Under the pieces are notes generated by a model. The model had not been told where the DNA came from, did no database searches, and saw only the letters and a list, made by a program, of their open reading frames with translations. A DNA stretch of 64,000 nucleotides from Bifidobacterium scaligerum (GTDB lineage Bacteria > Actinomycetota > Actinomycetes > Actinomycetales > Bifidobacteriaceae). Below are positions 32,333 to 40,441 of the stretch, piece by piece; within the stretch, counting starts at the first letter, position 1, and each line of letters opens with the position of its first letter. The position numbers and the translations under genes were made by a program. The DNA is taken from the NCBI RefSeq assembly GCF_002802865.1, contig NZ_PGLQ01000007.1, positions 47,311 to 111,310 on the forward strand, in the 5' to 3' direction.

Positions 32333-33598
32333 TCATTTCAGGGTGTTCTTAATCCCTCCGATCAGCTGCGGGATATTGTTCATTATCTTCCGTTCGCTTT
32401 CCATCGTCAGATGTGTGTAGTACTCGGTCATTCGTCTGTCCATATGGCCTAGAATCGGTCTGAGCTGGTCTATTGTCGCTTGTCCCGATGAAATGAGCAG
32501 CGAGGCGCATACATGCCGCATGTCGTATAGTCTCATGTTTTTGTCAAGATCGGACAGTTTGTAATTCCTATCCGTTTTCTGCCGTTCCTGTTCGTATGCG
32601 TTTTTCAGATCGTGCCAGTATTTGGCCAGTATCGGATCGCTGAACGGATTGCCGAATTTGTTGACGAAACAGAAATTGCCGAGGTTCTTCGCTGACCGTA
32701 TCACGCCGAAGATAGCCAGATTATATTGCCAGCTTCGATAGTCCCACAGGTTCTTGCGCCATGATTCAGGCAGGGCTATTTTTCTGAATCCTGAATCGGT
32801 TTTCGTCCATTCGACAAGCTCCATTTTGCCGGTCGTGCGGTTTTTCTGGTATTGCTGTTTCACGTTCAGTATCGCGTTGTCCTTATCGTCCAGATGCTCG
32901 AAGCAATCCCACGTCAAGCCGCGTATTTCGCTCGTCCTCAATCCGAGTGAGGCTATCAGCAGGATTCCATACATCGTTCCGTATTTGTCTGCATGGTTCG
33001 CGGTGAATTGCAAAAGTTCTTTCCCGAGCCTGATTCGTTCGTCGATGTACAGCTCGTTGTCCTGTCTTGCTTTGCTCTTGTAGGACGGTTTTTCTATGAG
33101 TACGATCGGGTTTTCCTTGATGTACTTTCTTTTCATCGCATAGTTGAGGAACTGGTTTATCTCCGAATAAATCTGGTTCGCTATCCTGCTGTTTTCCTCG
33201 GCCTTCGCCTCTTTCCTTGCCCGCTGGAGGATATCGAGTATGTCGTTTTCAGTGAAGCGCATTATCGGCTTGGTCATATACGGCTTCAGATACTTGTTCA
33301 GCCTTTGTTTTTTGCCGTATACGGTGTTTTGCTTCCTGTTCGAGCCGTCAAGCCATGCGTAATAGTCGTCAAGAATTTTGCCCACTGGATTCTTCACCAA
33401 GCGTTGCGTGCTCTTGATCAGCCTTTCCACAGCCTTGGCTCTGTTCGCCACGGCCGTTTCCCTTGTTTTGCCGTATCCAGACACTTTCCTGCCGTACATC
33501 GACGCTGGAAATCTCGCGACGTACATCCTCATCGATTCAGACCAGAAAATCGTGCCCTCGCCATAAGGCGCTTTCTTAAGGGTTCGCTTATCGTCCAT
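32333..33598 (-). CDS. int: tyrosine-type site-specific integrase
   Basis: Phage-type tyrosine recombinase of 421 aa that should integrate and excise the element at pncB. Order: an N-terminal arm-binding domain (GEGTIFWSESMRMYVARFPASM), a core-binding SAM-like domain (about 75-175), and the catalytic domain with Arg in SLGLRTSEIRGLTWD, the DMRHVCAS box (R-H), LGHMDRRMTEYYTH with the nucleophile Tyr near the end. It starts 151 bp inside attR and is transcribed into the element. The arm-type repeat lies 11-32 bp before its start, so the integrase may regulate itself by binding there. Confidence 0.95.
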   Translation of the reverse strand: MDDKRTLKKAPYGEGTIFWSESMRMYVARFPASMYGRKVSGYGKTRETAVANRAKAVERLIKSTQRLVKNPVGKILDDYYAWLDGSNRKQNTVYGKKQRLNKYLKPYMTKPIMRFTENDILDILQRARKEAKAEENSRIANQIYSEINQFLNYAMKRKYIKENPIVLIEKPSYKSKARQDNELYIDERIRLGKELLQFTANHADKYGTMYGILLIASLGLRTSEIRGLTWDCFEHLDDKDNAILNVKQQYQKNRTTGKMELVEWTKTDSGFRKIALPESWRKNLWDYRSWQYNLAIFGVIRSAKNLGNFCFVNKFGNPFSDPILAKYWHDLKNAYEQERQKTDRNYKLSDLDKNMRLYDMRHVCASLLISSGQATIDQLRPILGHMDRRMTEYYTHLTMESERKIMNNIPQLIGGIKNTLK

Positions 33599-33608
33599 AA
33601 GACGATAA

Positions 33609-33630
33609 TAGACCCAATACTAGACCCAAA
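33609..33630. repeat. integrase arm-type site, right
   Basis: Twin TAGACCCAA units 12 bp apart, same orientation as the left copy at 27475-27496 with one mismatch. It overlaps the integrase promoter region. Confidence 0.78.
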
Positions 33631-33688
33631 AAACAGCAAAAAAGAAGGTCAGACCATTGGAATTTCAACGATCTGACCCAGTATGGGA

Positions 33689-33703
33689 AGTCCGGTGGAC
33701 TGT
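33689..33703. repeat. subterminal palindrome, right copy
   Basis: AGTCCGGTGGACTGT, matching 27389-27403 of the left end. It lies 46 bp inside attR. Confidence 0.75.
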
Positions 33704-33734
33704 CCGTAGGTGAAGTGAGCCGCTTGCGGCGAAG

Positions 33735-33776
33735 GATTCCTACTGAGACTACAGAACTGTAGTCTCAGTAGGAATC
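33735..33776. terminator. 20-bp perfect inverted repeat over the pncB stop and attR
   Basis: Arms GATTCCTACTGAGACTACAG and its exact complement surround AA. The right arm is the pncB 3' end (stop codon 33749-33751), and the left arm belongs to the element side. attR (33749-33771) lies within it. The hairpin may serve as pncB terminator after insertion. Confidence 0.85.
33749..33771. repeat. attR, right end direct repeat
   Basis: 23-bp repeat (starts CTACAGAACTGTAGTCTC) that is the last 23 bases of pncB including the stop. Matches attL but for one base. Insertion here leaves the pncB protein end unchanged. Confidence 0.88.
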
Positions 33777-35071
33777 ACCGGCTCGCCCTTCATCAAACTC
33801 TGCGCGGTGATGGGCAGTTCAGCCAACGCCTTGGCGCGATACTCGTGCGCGGCCATGATGGCATCATGCCCCTGCCAGGTCGAGTCGATATCGCCATGAT
33901 CGACGAAGTCCACCAGCAGGTTCTTCCACTCCGGGTTCGGCTGGAATGTGGCCAGCTTGTCTTCCGAGCCGGAGATGACGTGCTCGGCATCAGCCAACGC
34001 ATATTCGTAGGAGCGGTACGCCAGTTTGCGGCCCGGAACGGTGGCCTTGTTCTTGGACTTCTTGGCTACGGACTGCATAGTGCCGTCCGCGCCTTCGCGC
34101 TCGGTGAGCTTGTACACCATTGCGCAAGTGGGGGCGCCGGAGCCGGTGACCAGCATCGTGCCCACACCGTAGGAATCAACCGGCGCGGTCTGCAGTGCGG
34201 CCAGCGCGTACTCGTCCAGATCGTTGGTCACGGTGATCGTGGTATTCGTGGCGCCCAAAGCGTCCAGCTGGTTGCGCACCCGCTGGGCCATGGCGGCCAG
34301 ATCGCCTGAGTCGATGCGTACGCCGCCAAGCTCCGGTCCGGCCACTTCGACTGCGGTTTTCACCGCTTCCTCAATGTTGTACGTATCCACCAGCAGCGTG
34401 GTGTTGCGGCCCAAAGCCGCGATCTGCGATTCGAAGGCGTCCCGTTCGGAATCGTGCACCAGCGTGAAGCAGTGAGCGGCCGTGCCGATGGCCTTCAAAC
34501 CATACATCTGAGCGGCCAGCAGATTGGCGGTGCCCTTGAAGCCACCCACCACCGCGGCTCGCGCGGCTGCAACCGCCGCCCATTCGTTGGTACGACGTCC
34601 GCCCATGTCCATGCACGGGCGATCTTTGGCGGCCGAGACCATACGGGAGGCGGCCGATGCCACGGCGGAGTCGTAGTTCAAGATGGATAGGATGAGCGTT
34701 TCCAGCAATGTGCATTCGCCGAATGTGCCCTCGACCTGCAGAATCGGCGAGTTTGGGAAGAACATTTCGCCTTCGCGGTAACCGCGAATCGAACCGGAGA
34801 AGTGGAAGTTCTCCAGCCACTTGATGGTTTCGGGGCTTACTACATGGCGGTCGGCGAGGAAGCGTAGATCCTCGTCGTTCAGATGGAAGTGTTCGAGCGC
34901 GTCCAAGATGCGACCGGTGCCGGCCACCACGCCATAACGACGGCCCTCCGGCAGATGTCGTGTGAATACCTCGAACACGCATTTGCGGTTGGCGGTGCCG
35001 TCCTTCAGCGCGGCGTCGAGCATCGTGTATTCGTACATGTCGGTCATCAGGGCCGGTGAATAGTCAAGCAT
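33749..35071 (-). CDS. pncB: nicotinate phosphoribosyltransferase
   Basis: First step of NAD salvage from nicotinate: forms nicotinate mononucleotide from nicotinate, PRPP and ATP. The 440-aa protein starts MLDYSPALMTDMYEYTMLDAA, has FEVFTRHLPEGRRYGV, the FKGTANLLAA loop, RIDSGDLA and the PRPP-binding SYGVGTMLVTGSGAP region. The ATG at 35071 has AGGAAAGG before it; the frame upstream through a CATGCCATGGT repeat is not used. Its last 23 bases are the attachment site of the adjacent mobile element, and the C terminus (IPTETTVL) is intact. Confidence 0.96.
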   Translation of the reverse strand: MLDYSPALMTDMYEYTMLDAALKDGTANRKCVFEVFTRHLPEGRRYGVVAGTGRILDALEHFHLNDEDLRFLADRHVVSPETIKWLENFHFSGSIRGYREGEMFFPNSPILQVEGTFGECTLLETLILSILNYDSAVASAASRMVSAAKDRPCMDMGGRRTNEWAAVAAARAAVVGGFKGTANLLAAQMYGLKAIGTAAHCFTLVHDSERDAFESQIAALGRNTTLLVDTYNIEEAVKTAVEVAGPELGGVRIDSGDLAAMAQRVRNQLDALGATNTTITVTNDLDEYALAALQTAPVDSYGVGTMLVTGSGAPTCAMVYKLTEREGADGTMQSVAKKSKNKATVPGRKLAYRSYEYALADAEHVISGSEDKLATFQPNPEWKNLLVDFVDHGDIDSTWQGHDAIMAAHEYRAKALAELPITAQSLMKGEPVIPTETTVL

Positions 35072-35101
35072 TGCAAGGCCTTTCCTGCTCGTCGCGCATG
35101 C

Positions 35102-35135
35102 CATGATCATGCCATGGTCATGCCATGGTCATGCC
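35102..35135. repeat. 11-bp tandem repeat upstream of pncB
   Basis: About three copies of CATGCCATGGT in the pncB promoter region; a slippage-prone tract. Confidence 0.7.
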
Positions 35136-35270
35136 AATGACGTGTCATTGCCGTGACGGCGAACCTACTTTTGGTTAATGTGACTATAAGTGTAGTCCAC
35201 CGGTGGCCAGCATGCAGTGCGCACTGCGCGCCAAGGCCGAGATATTGATGGACGGCGGTAGACTCGTGGC

Positions 35271-35897
35271 ATGAGATTCATCGTGGCATTGTGGCGTCTG
35301 GCCATCGCGGGATTGTGCTTCGTAGGTACATACGAAGCGTGGTCCAAACCGCAATATTGGGTGTATTTCACCTTCCAGACAGGCCTCGTGCTGGGAGTCG
35401 TGATGCTGTGGGCCGGCGCCGCCACGCTGCTCAAAGGCATCCAGCCACCTGCTTGGCTCAAAGGGTGCGTCACGCTGTACGCCGTGGTCACCGCGCTGGT
35501 GGCGTTTGTGCTGATGCCGCCGGACGATCCCGCGTATGTGCCGCAGGTGATCGGAATCATGACCAATACGATGCTGCATAAGATCGCCCCGATCATGGCG
35601 GCGATCGATTTCGTACTGGCCGACCCACATCGGCGTTTCCGGTGGCACTATATGTTCTCGTGGCTGGCGTATTTCCCGCTCTACCTTGGTTTTGTGCTGA
35701 TTCGCGCCGCTGCATGGCCCGGTTCCGGCCCTGCGGCCGGCGGCAGCCCGTACCCCTATGACTTCATCAATCTCGATACGCTCGGCTGGCAAGGTTTTGC
35801 CGTCAGCTGTGGACGTCTGGCCGTCGCCTTTGCGGCATTGTCGTTCGTGATATGGCTGATCGACCGTATACTGCCGGTCCGGTCGATCGTAGGGTAG
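35271..35897 (+). CDS. Pr6Pr-type integral membrane protein
   Basis: Polytopic membrane protein of 208 aa with about six helices. It matches the Pr6Pr / FAR-17a-AIG1-like family by the pattern [27 protein letters not shown] (family His and Pro in helix 4 region) and by [17 protein letters not shown] following helix. Function unknown; some eukaryotic relatives hydrolyse fatty-acid esters. It starts at ATG 35271 and stands alone, divergent from pncB. Confidence 0.8.
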   Translation: MRFIVALWRLAIAGLCFVGTYEAWSKPQYWVYFTFQTGLVLGVVMLWAGAATLLKGIQPPAWLKGCVTLYAVVTALVAFVLMPPDDPAYVPQVIGIMTNTMLHKIAPIMAAIDFVLADPHRRFRWHYMFSWLAYFPLYLGFVLIRAAAWPGSGPAAGGSPYPYDFINLDTLGWQGFAVSCGRLAVAFAALSFVIWLIDRILPVRSIVG

Positions 35898-35940
35898 GTG
35901 CCTGGCCGCCTTGTGCGATAACCGGCGTATGCTGGGGCGC

Positions 35941-36705
35941 ATGGTTGAAATCAAAGATATGCTTGGCAAACATCAGGTGATTCGTGCGGACGGTCGTAAG
36001 GTGGACGAACTTCGTCCGGTGCGCATCACCCGTCATTTCACGGACGCCCCGGAAGGTTCCGTGCTTATCGAATGCGGCAATACGCGTGTGATGTGTACTG
36101 CCACGTTCACTCCCGGTGTGACGCGTTGGCGTAAGGATTCAGGCCTCGGTTGGGTGACCGCCGAATACGCGATGCTGCCGCGCGCCACCGCAGAGCGCAC
36201 CGATCGCGAATCCGTCAAGGGCAAGCTTGGCGGCCGCACCATGGAGATCAGCCGACTCATCGGCCGTTGCCTGCGCGGCGTGGTGGATATGAAGGCGCTG
36301 GGCGAGAACCAGATTCAGCTTGACTGTGATGTGCTGCAGGCCGACGGCGGCACCCGTACCGCTTCCGTGACCGGCGCATATGTGGCGTTGGTGGACGCGG
36401 TGAACTGGGCCGAGCGCAACCATCACATCAAGTCTGCCGCCCGTGTGCTCAAAGATACGGTTTCCGCCGTGTCTGTGGGCGTGATCAATGGCACGCCGAT
36501 GCTGGATCTGCCGTATATCGAGGACAGCCAGGCCATGACGGATATGAACGTGGCGATGACCGGCTCCGGCGCGTTCATTGAGCTGCAGGGCACCGCCGAG
36601 CACCGTCCGTTCACCCGCGCCGAGCTCGGCACGCTGCTCGATCTGGCCGAAAAGGGCAACAAGGAGCTTCAGGCCGCTCAGCGCGCCGCCTTGGCACTGG
36701 ACTAG
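35941..36705 (+). CDS. rph: ribonuclease PH
   Basis: Phosphate-dependent 3'-exoribonuclease that trims tRNA precursors. The 254-aa protein has [16 protein letters not shown] at the start, the Arg-rich [27 protein letters not shown] and the [23 protein letters not shown] motif with the catalytic Asp region. I start at the ATG at 35941; 35929 and 35911 are in frame but less like the family. rdgB follows 43 bp later, a common pair. Confidence 0.96.
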   Translation: MVEIKDMLGKHQVIRADGRKVDELRPVRITRHFTDAPEGSVLIECGNTRVMCTATFTPGVTRWRKDSGLGWVTAEYAMLPRATAERTDRESVKGKLGGRTMEISRLIGRCLRGVVDMKALGENQIQLDCDVLQADGGTRTASVTGAYVALVDAVNWAERNHHIKSAARVLKDTVSAVSVGVINGTPMLDLPYIEDSQAMTDMNVAMTGSGAFIELQGTAEHRPFTRAELGTLLDLAEKGNKELQAAQRAALALD

Positions 36706-36748
36706 CCATCCATACGGAAACGCATCCACGAACAAGGAGAACAACCCC

Positions 36749-37483
36749 ATGAAAATCGTCGTCGCCACCCATAACGAAGGCAAGCTTGTGGAGATCCGCC
36801 GTATCCTCGAAGAGGATCTGGGCGAAGACGCTGCGCACATCGAGCTCGTCTCCGCCGGCAGCCTGCATCTGCCCGACCCGGTGGAAACCGGCGTCACCTT
36901 CCAGGAGAACGCACTGCTCAAGGCCCGCGACGTGGCCAGCCGCACCGGTCTGCCCGCCGTGGCGGACGATTCCGGTCTCATCGTTGATGTGATGGGCAAC
37001 GCCCCCGGCATCCTCTCCGCCCGTTGGGCCGGTGCGCACGGCCATGACAAGGCCAACAACGCGCTGCTGCTGGCCCAGATCGAAGACATTCCAGATGACA
37101 AGCGCACTGCTCGCTTCCGTTGTGCCGCCGCCTTGGTGGTTCCGGATGTGGAAGCCGGAGCCGATGCGACCGGTGGCGCTGAGGTCCCCGCCGCGGCCGC
37201 CGGCTCGGCTATGGTGCAGGCCCGTTACACCATCAAGTCCGAGACCGTGGAACTGGGCGAAATGCCGGGCGTGATCATCCGCAAGCCTCGCGGCGAGCAC
37301 GGCTTCGGCTACGATCCGCTGTTCGTACCAGACGATCAGCCCGGCCGCACCAGCACTGAGCCTGACTATGAAGGCGAGCCGCTGACCAGCGCCGAAATGA
37401 CCCCGGCCGAGAAAAACGCCATTTCCCACCGTGGCAAGGCCCTCAAGGCCCTCGTCCCCGCCATCGAAGCGTTGCTGGGTTGA
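36749..37483 (+). CDS. rdgB: XTP/dITP diphosphatase (RdgB/HAM1)
   Basis: House-cleaning pyrophosphatase that removes ITP, dITP and XTP. It starts IVVATHNEGKLVEI (the T/SxN..K nucleotide motif), has ADDSGLIVDVMGNAPGILSARWAG and the HGFGYDPLFVP loop, and ends AISHRGKALKAL. At 244 aa it is longer than usual (about 200) because of an Ala/Gly-rich insertion near residues 133-155. AAGGAG lies 9 bp before the ATG. Second gene of rph-rdgB, followed by a good terminator. Confidence 0.96.
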   Translation: MKIVVATHNEGKLVEIRRILEEDLGEDAAHIELVSAGSLHLPDPVETGVTFQENALLKARDVASRTGLPAVADDSGLIVDVMGNAPGILSARWAGAHGHDKANNALLLAQIEDIPDDKRTARFRCAAALVVPDVEAGADATGGAEVPAAAAGSAMVQARYTIKSETVELGEMPGVIIRKPRGEHGFGYDPLFVPDDQPGRTSTEPDYEGEPLTSAEMTPAEKNAISHRGKALKALVPAIEALLG

Positions 37484-37491
37484 CAAAGAAA

Positions 37492-37527
37492 AAAGAACGG
37501 CCGATGCATGAGCGTCGGTCGTTCTTT
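37492..37527 (+). terminator. rph-rdgB terminator
   Basis: Stem AAAGAACGGCCGATGC / GCGTCGGTCGTTCTTT with a 4-nt loop, flanked by A-runs and CTATTTC. It lies 8 bp after the rdgB stop and faces the tRNA gene, so it may work in both directions. Confidence 0.88.
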
Positions 37528-37536
37528 CTATTTCAG

Positions 37537-37609
37537 AGCCACCCGAAGGAATCGAACCCCCGACCTTCCCGCAAACGATGGGGATGCTCTACCACTGAGC
37601 TAAGGTGGC
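37537..37609 (-). tRNA. tRNA-Thr (anticodon CGT)
   Basis: A 73-nt cloverleaf on the minus strand: acceptor GCCACCT / GGGTGGC, D-arm GCTCAGTGGTAGAGC, T-loop GGGGG-TTCGATT-CCTTC. The anticodon loop ATCGTTT gives U33 and anticodon CGT (Thr). Odd: the anticodon stem TCCCC / GCGGG has a mismatch and the variable loop is one base long, and position 37 is U; the T discriminator and lack of an encoded CCA fit actinobacteria. The tRNA itself is certain; the identity is a little less so. Confidence 0.9.
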
Positions 37610-37804
37610 GATGTCGTTGAAGCAGCGCCTCAAAAACAAAAAAAACTATAGTGCCTTATGTTTTGAATTGCAACATGGTCTATAAGGCAGACCGTTGAAT
37701 GCGAATGAATAGTGTTGGTCAATCCACATGTTTTGGCATGCAAAGGCTTCGCGTTATGCTATCAACGGTAAGGATTAACCATAGGCAGAAAAACAGGGAA
37801 TAGT

Positions 37805-39073
37805 ATGCGTGATTTTATGCTGGTAAAGCTCAGCGATGCCGAGTTCGATGAATTCTCGGTCCGGCATCCGCAAGGCAACTTCCAGCAGACCTCCGCGATG
37901 GGACATCTGCGCGAGGGCGAAGGTAAAACCGTTGAATACCTTGGCGTCAAGGAGAACGGTGAGTTGAAGGCAGCGGGCTTGCTGCAGATTGTGCATGCGG
38001 GACGCTCCGTGTTCGCATTGATTCATGATGGTCCGTTGTGCGATTTCGATGACAAGGAGTTGTTGTCCTTCTTCGTAGATGGGCTCAAGTCCCATGCCAA
38101 AGCCGGTGGAGCGGCCCAACTTGATATCACGCCGGAGGCTGTTTACCGTCTGCATACGCAGGAAGGCGAACCTGACGGGCCTGCCGACGATGCCATGATT
38201 GCGAATCTCAAGTCTCTCGGATTCGAACACGTAGGTGGTTTTTCCACGGGATACACATCCGTGCCGCGCTGGCGCTGGGTCAAGAACCTCGAAGGCATAG
38301 AGGATGAGGCCGCGCTTACTGCCAGCTATGCCAAGTATCGTCGGCGCAATGTGCGCATCGCGCGAGAATCCGGTGTACACACAAGGCGTCTGGGCCGTGA
38401 TGAGTTGTCGCTGTTCCATCAGCTATGCGAACTGAGCTGTGAGAAGCAAGGATTTGAAAACCGTCCGTTGAGCTTCTTCGAGGGAATGTACGATGCTTTC
38501 GGCGACGATATCGAATATCGTGTTGCCGAGATTCATTTCGATGAATATCTGAAGACTTGGCAGGATAAGCTGGACAAGCTTAATGCCGACAAAGCGCGCA
38601 TTCAGAAGGATCTTGAGCGTTCCCGCACGGAGAAACGAACCAATCAGCTCAATCTCCAGCTTGCCACGGTGGAAAAGAACATGCCGCCTGTGGTCAAACG
38701 CGTGCAAGAGGCGCAGGAATTGCTGAAGCAGTATGGCGAGGTAGTTCCTCTTGACGGCTCCATGTTCCTGTACCATCCGCGTGAGGTGGTATGCACCACC
38801 AGCGGCGCTGACGAACGGTTCGATAAGTTTTACGCACCAGCGCTGATGCACCATGAAATGATGGTCAAATGTATCGAACGTGGCATTCCCCGCTACAATC
38901 TGTATGGCATTAATGGCCTATTCACGCCTGAAAACAACCCCGGTTTTGGTGTGCTCGAATTCAAGCAACGTTTCAATGGCTTTGTGGAAGAGATGCCCGG
39001 CGAGTTTGTGCTACCGGTCAAGCCTTTGACATATGCCACCAAGAAGCTGGTCCACAGAATACTTGGACGATAA
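37805..39073 (+). CDS. FemAB-type peptidoglycan bridge aminoacyltransferase (1 of 3)
   Basis: Fem ligase: adds an amino acid from aminoacyl-tRNA to the peptidoglycan stem peptide when building the interpeptide bridge, on the inner membrane face. The 422-aa protein has two GNAT-like lobes. Its features include QGNFQQTSAMGHL near the start, a helical coiled-coil arm (DKLDKLNADKARIQKDLERSRTEKRTNQLNLQL in order) typical of FemA/FemX, then ALMHHEMMVKCIERGIPRYNLYGING and FKQRFNGFVEEMPGEFVLP. First of three similar genes in tandem. B. longum bridges contain several residues (Ser, Ala, Thr), which fits one enzyme per step. Confidence 0.93.
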   Translation: MRDFMLVKLSDAEFDEFSVRHPQGNFQQTSAMGHLREGEGKTVEYLGVKENGELKAAGLLQIVHAGRSVFALIHDGPLCDFDDKELLSFFVDGLKSHAKAGGAAQLDITPEAVYRLHTQEGEPDGPADDAMIANLKSLGFEHVGGFSTGYTSVPRWRWVKNLEGIEDEAALTASYAKYRRRNVRIARESGVHTRRLGRDELSLFHQLCELSCEKQGFENRPLSFFEGMYDAFGDDIEYRVAEIHFDEYLKTWQDKLDKLNADKARIQKDLERSRTEKRTNQLNLQLATVEKNMPPVVKRVQEAQELLKQYGEVVPLDGSMFLYHPREVVCTTSGADERFDKFYAPALMHHEMMVKCIERGIPRYNLYGINGLFTPENNPGFGVLEFKQRFNGFVEEMPGEFVLPVKPLTYATKKLVHRILGR

Positions 39074-39131
39074 AGTCCTTGAGGATTGCGATCGAGGGAA
39101 ACGTCGCCGCAAGCAATTGGAGTGCAACAAT

Positions 39132-40403
39132 ATGACTGTGAATGGCAAGAGTTCCGATATCCGAAGCTCATCAATCACCGGTGAGCAGATGGATGCTTTT
39201 TCCGCTGAGTTTCCACGAGGCGGATTCCAGCAGACAACCGCGATGGGACAATTGGCGCAGAGACGTGGCAATCTGGTTGATTATCTTGGCGTATGGAAGA
39301 ACGATACATTGGTCGGTGCCGCTGAGGTGACATATACCCGTGGTCGTTTTGGCTTGGAAGGATCTGTCTGGCTGGGGCCGTTGTGTGATCCGCATGATGT
39401 TGATGTGCTACGCGAAATGACATCCGCGATACGCAAGGCGGCCCGGGCCCGTAACGCATTCAGCGTGACGGCTTGGCCCAATGATCTGTACCGTCGGCAT
39501 GCTTCCGATGGAACACCTGAAGGTATCGCTGATGATGAAGCCATCGATAACTACATTCATCTTGGATGGAGTCATGCGGGTTTTACCCGTGGCTATGGCA
39601 CCGTGGTCAACCGATGGAGCTATGTCAAAGACCTGACCGGCATCGCCGATAGCAAAGCGTTGCTGAAGTCGTACGATAAGCGCACGCAGTGGAGCGTCAA
39701 ACGTGCGCAATCCATGGGCGTGCATGTTCGCGAACTGAACGACGACGAACTGTCCGTGTTTGCGGACATCGAACGGCAGACCGCCGAACGCCGCAGTTTT
39801 GCGGCCCGTAATGAGCAGTATTTCCGTCAGTTCAAGGAAGCGTTCGGCAGCAAAGCGCATTTCATGATTGCCGAGATTCATATCGCCGAATACGTGGCGG
39901 ATATGGAAGCCAAGCGTACGGCACTGCAGGCCAAGGTCGATGCGTTGCAAGCCAAGTACGACGAGCACCCCACGACGAAAACCGAACGTCAGCTCGGCGA
40001 GGAGAGCCGTAATCTTGCGGCGGCCGAGAAGCGTTTGGCTGAGGCGGCTGAATTCGCCAAAGATGGTGATGTGCTTCCTGCAGCGGCTTCGCTGTTTGTG
40101 GAGCATCCGCAGGAATTCGTGTACCTGTTCTCCGGCAGTGTCGAACAGTACAAGCCGTTCTACGCTTCGGCTTTGATTCAGCACTGGGCGATGAGCAAGT
40201 GCTTGGAACTGGGCGTCGCCCGCTACAACTTCTACGGCATCTCCGGTGTGTTCGATGATCCGAACGACGAAGGCCGCGGCGTGCTGGAGTTCAAGCAGGG
40301 CTTCAACGGCTATGTGGAGGAGCTGATCGGCGAGTTCACGTTGCCGGTGAGCAAGCCACGCTACATGGTCAGCCGTTTGGCTCATAAACTGCTCAACAGA
40401 TAA
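39132..40403 (+). CDS. FemAB-type peptidoglycan bridge aminoacyltransferase (2 of 3)
   Basis: Second Fem ligase of the tandem, 423 aa. FPRGGFQQTTAMGQLAQRRGN, KRTQWSVKRAQSMGVHVREL, the coiled-coil arm (MEAKRTALQAKVDALQAKYDEH in parts), and the final YNFYGISGVFDDPNDEGRGVLEFKQGFNGY. It is much closer to the third gene than to the first, so these two arose by a later duplication. Start ATG at 39132 (59 bp after the previous stop); GGAG is rather far upstream. Its bridge residue cannot be told from sequence. Confidence 0.93.
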   Translation: MTVNGKSSDIRSSSITGEQMDAFSAEFPRGGFQQTTAMGQLAQRRGNLVDYLGVWKNDTLVGAAEVTYTRGRFGLEGSVWLGPLCDPHDVDVLREMTSAIRKAARARNAFSVTAWPNDLYRRHASDGTPEGIADDEAIDNYIHLGWSHAGFTRGYGTVVNRWSYVKDLTGIADSKALLKSYDKRTQWSVKRAQSMGVHVRELNDDELSVFADIERQTAERRSFAARNEQYFRQFKEAFGSKAHFMIAEIHIAEYVADMEAKRTALQAKVDALQAKYDEHPTTKTERQLGEESRNLAAAEKRLAEAAEFAKDGDVLPAAASLFVEHPQEFVYLFSGSVEQYKPFYASALIQHWAMSKCLELGVARYNFYGISGVFDDPNDEGRGVLEFKQGFNGYVEELIGEFTLPVSKPRYMVSRLAHKLLNR

Positions 40404-40441
40404 CTTGTAGCAATCCCATGGAAGAAGGATTGGGAGTTCAG

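Larger units (their letters stand above)
27349..33771. mobile_element. integrated element with CRESS-type Rep and tyrosine integrase
   Basis: A 6.4-kb element bounded by 23-bp direct repeats (one mismatch), inserted in the 3' end of pncB. Inside each end lies a 22-bp arm-type repeat. Gene content: a membrane/secreted protein, five small coupled genes, a CRESS-like Rep, a small minus-strand gene, and the integrase next to the right end. Parts (27.5-28.1 and 31.6-32.3 kb) are clearly more AT-rich than the chromosome. No capsid, portal, Zot, relaxase-TraG or FtsK/TraSA transfer gene is seen, so it is best described as an integrative plasmid- or satellite-like replicon; how it spreads is unknown. 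Confidence 0.92.

Noticed and set aside
27565..33598. inovirus or tailed-phage prophage
   Set aside because: No Zot-like ATPase, coat, portal, terminase or tail genes; Rep is of CRESS type rather than inovirus type.
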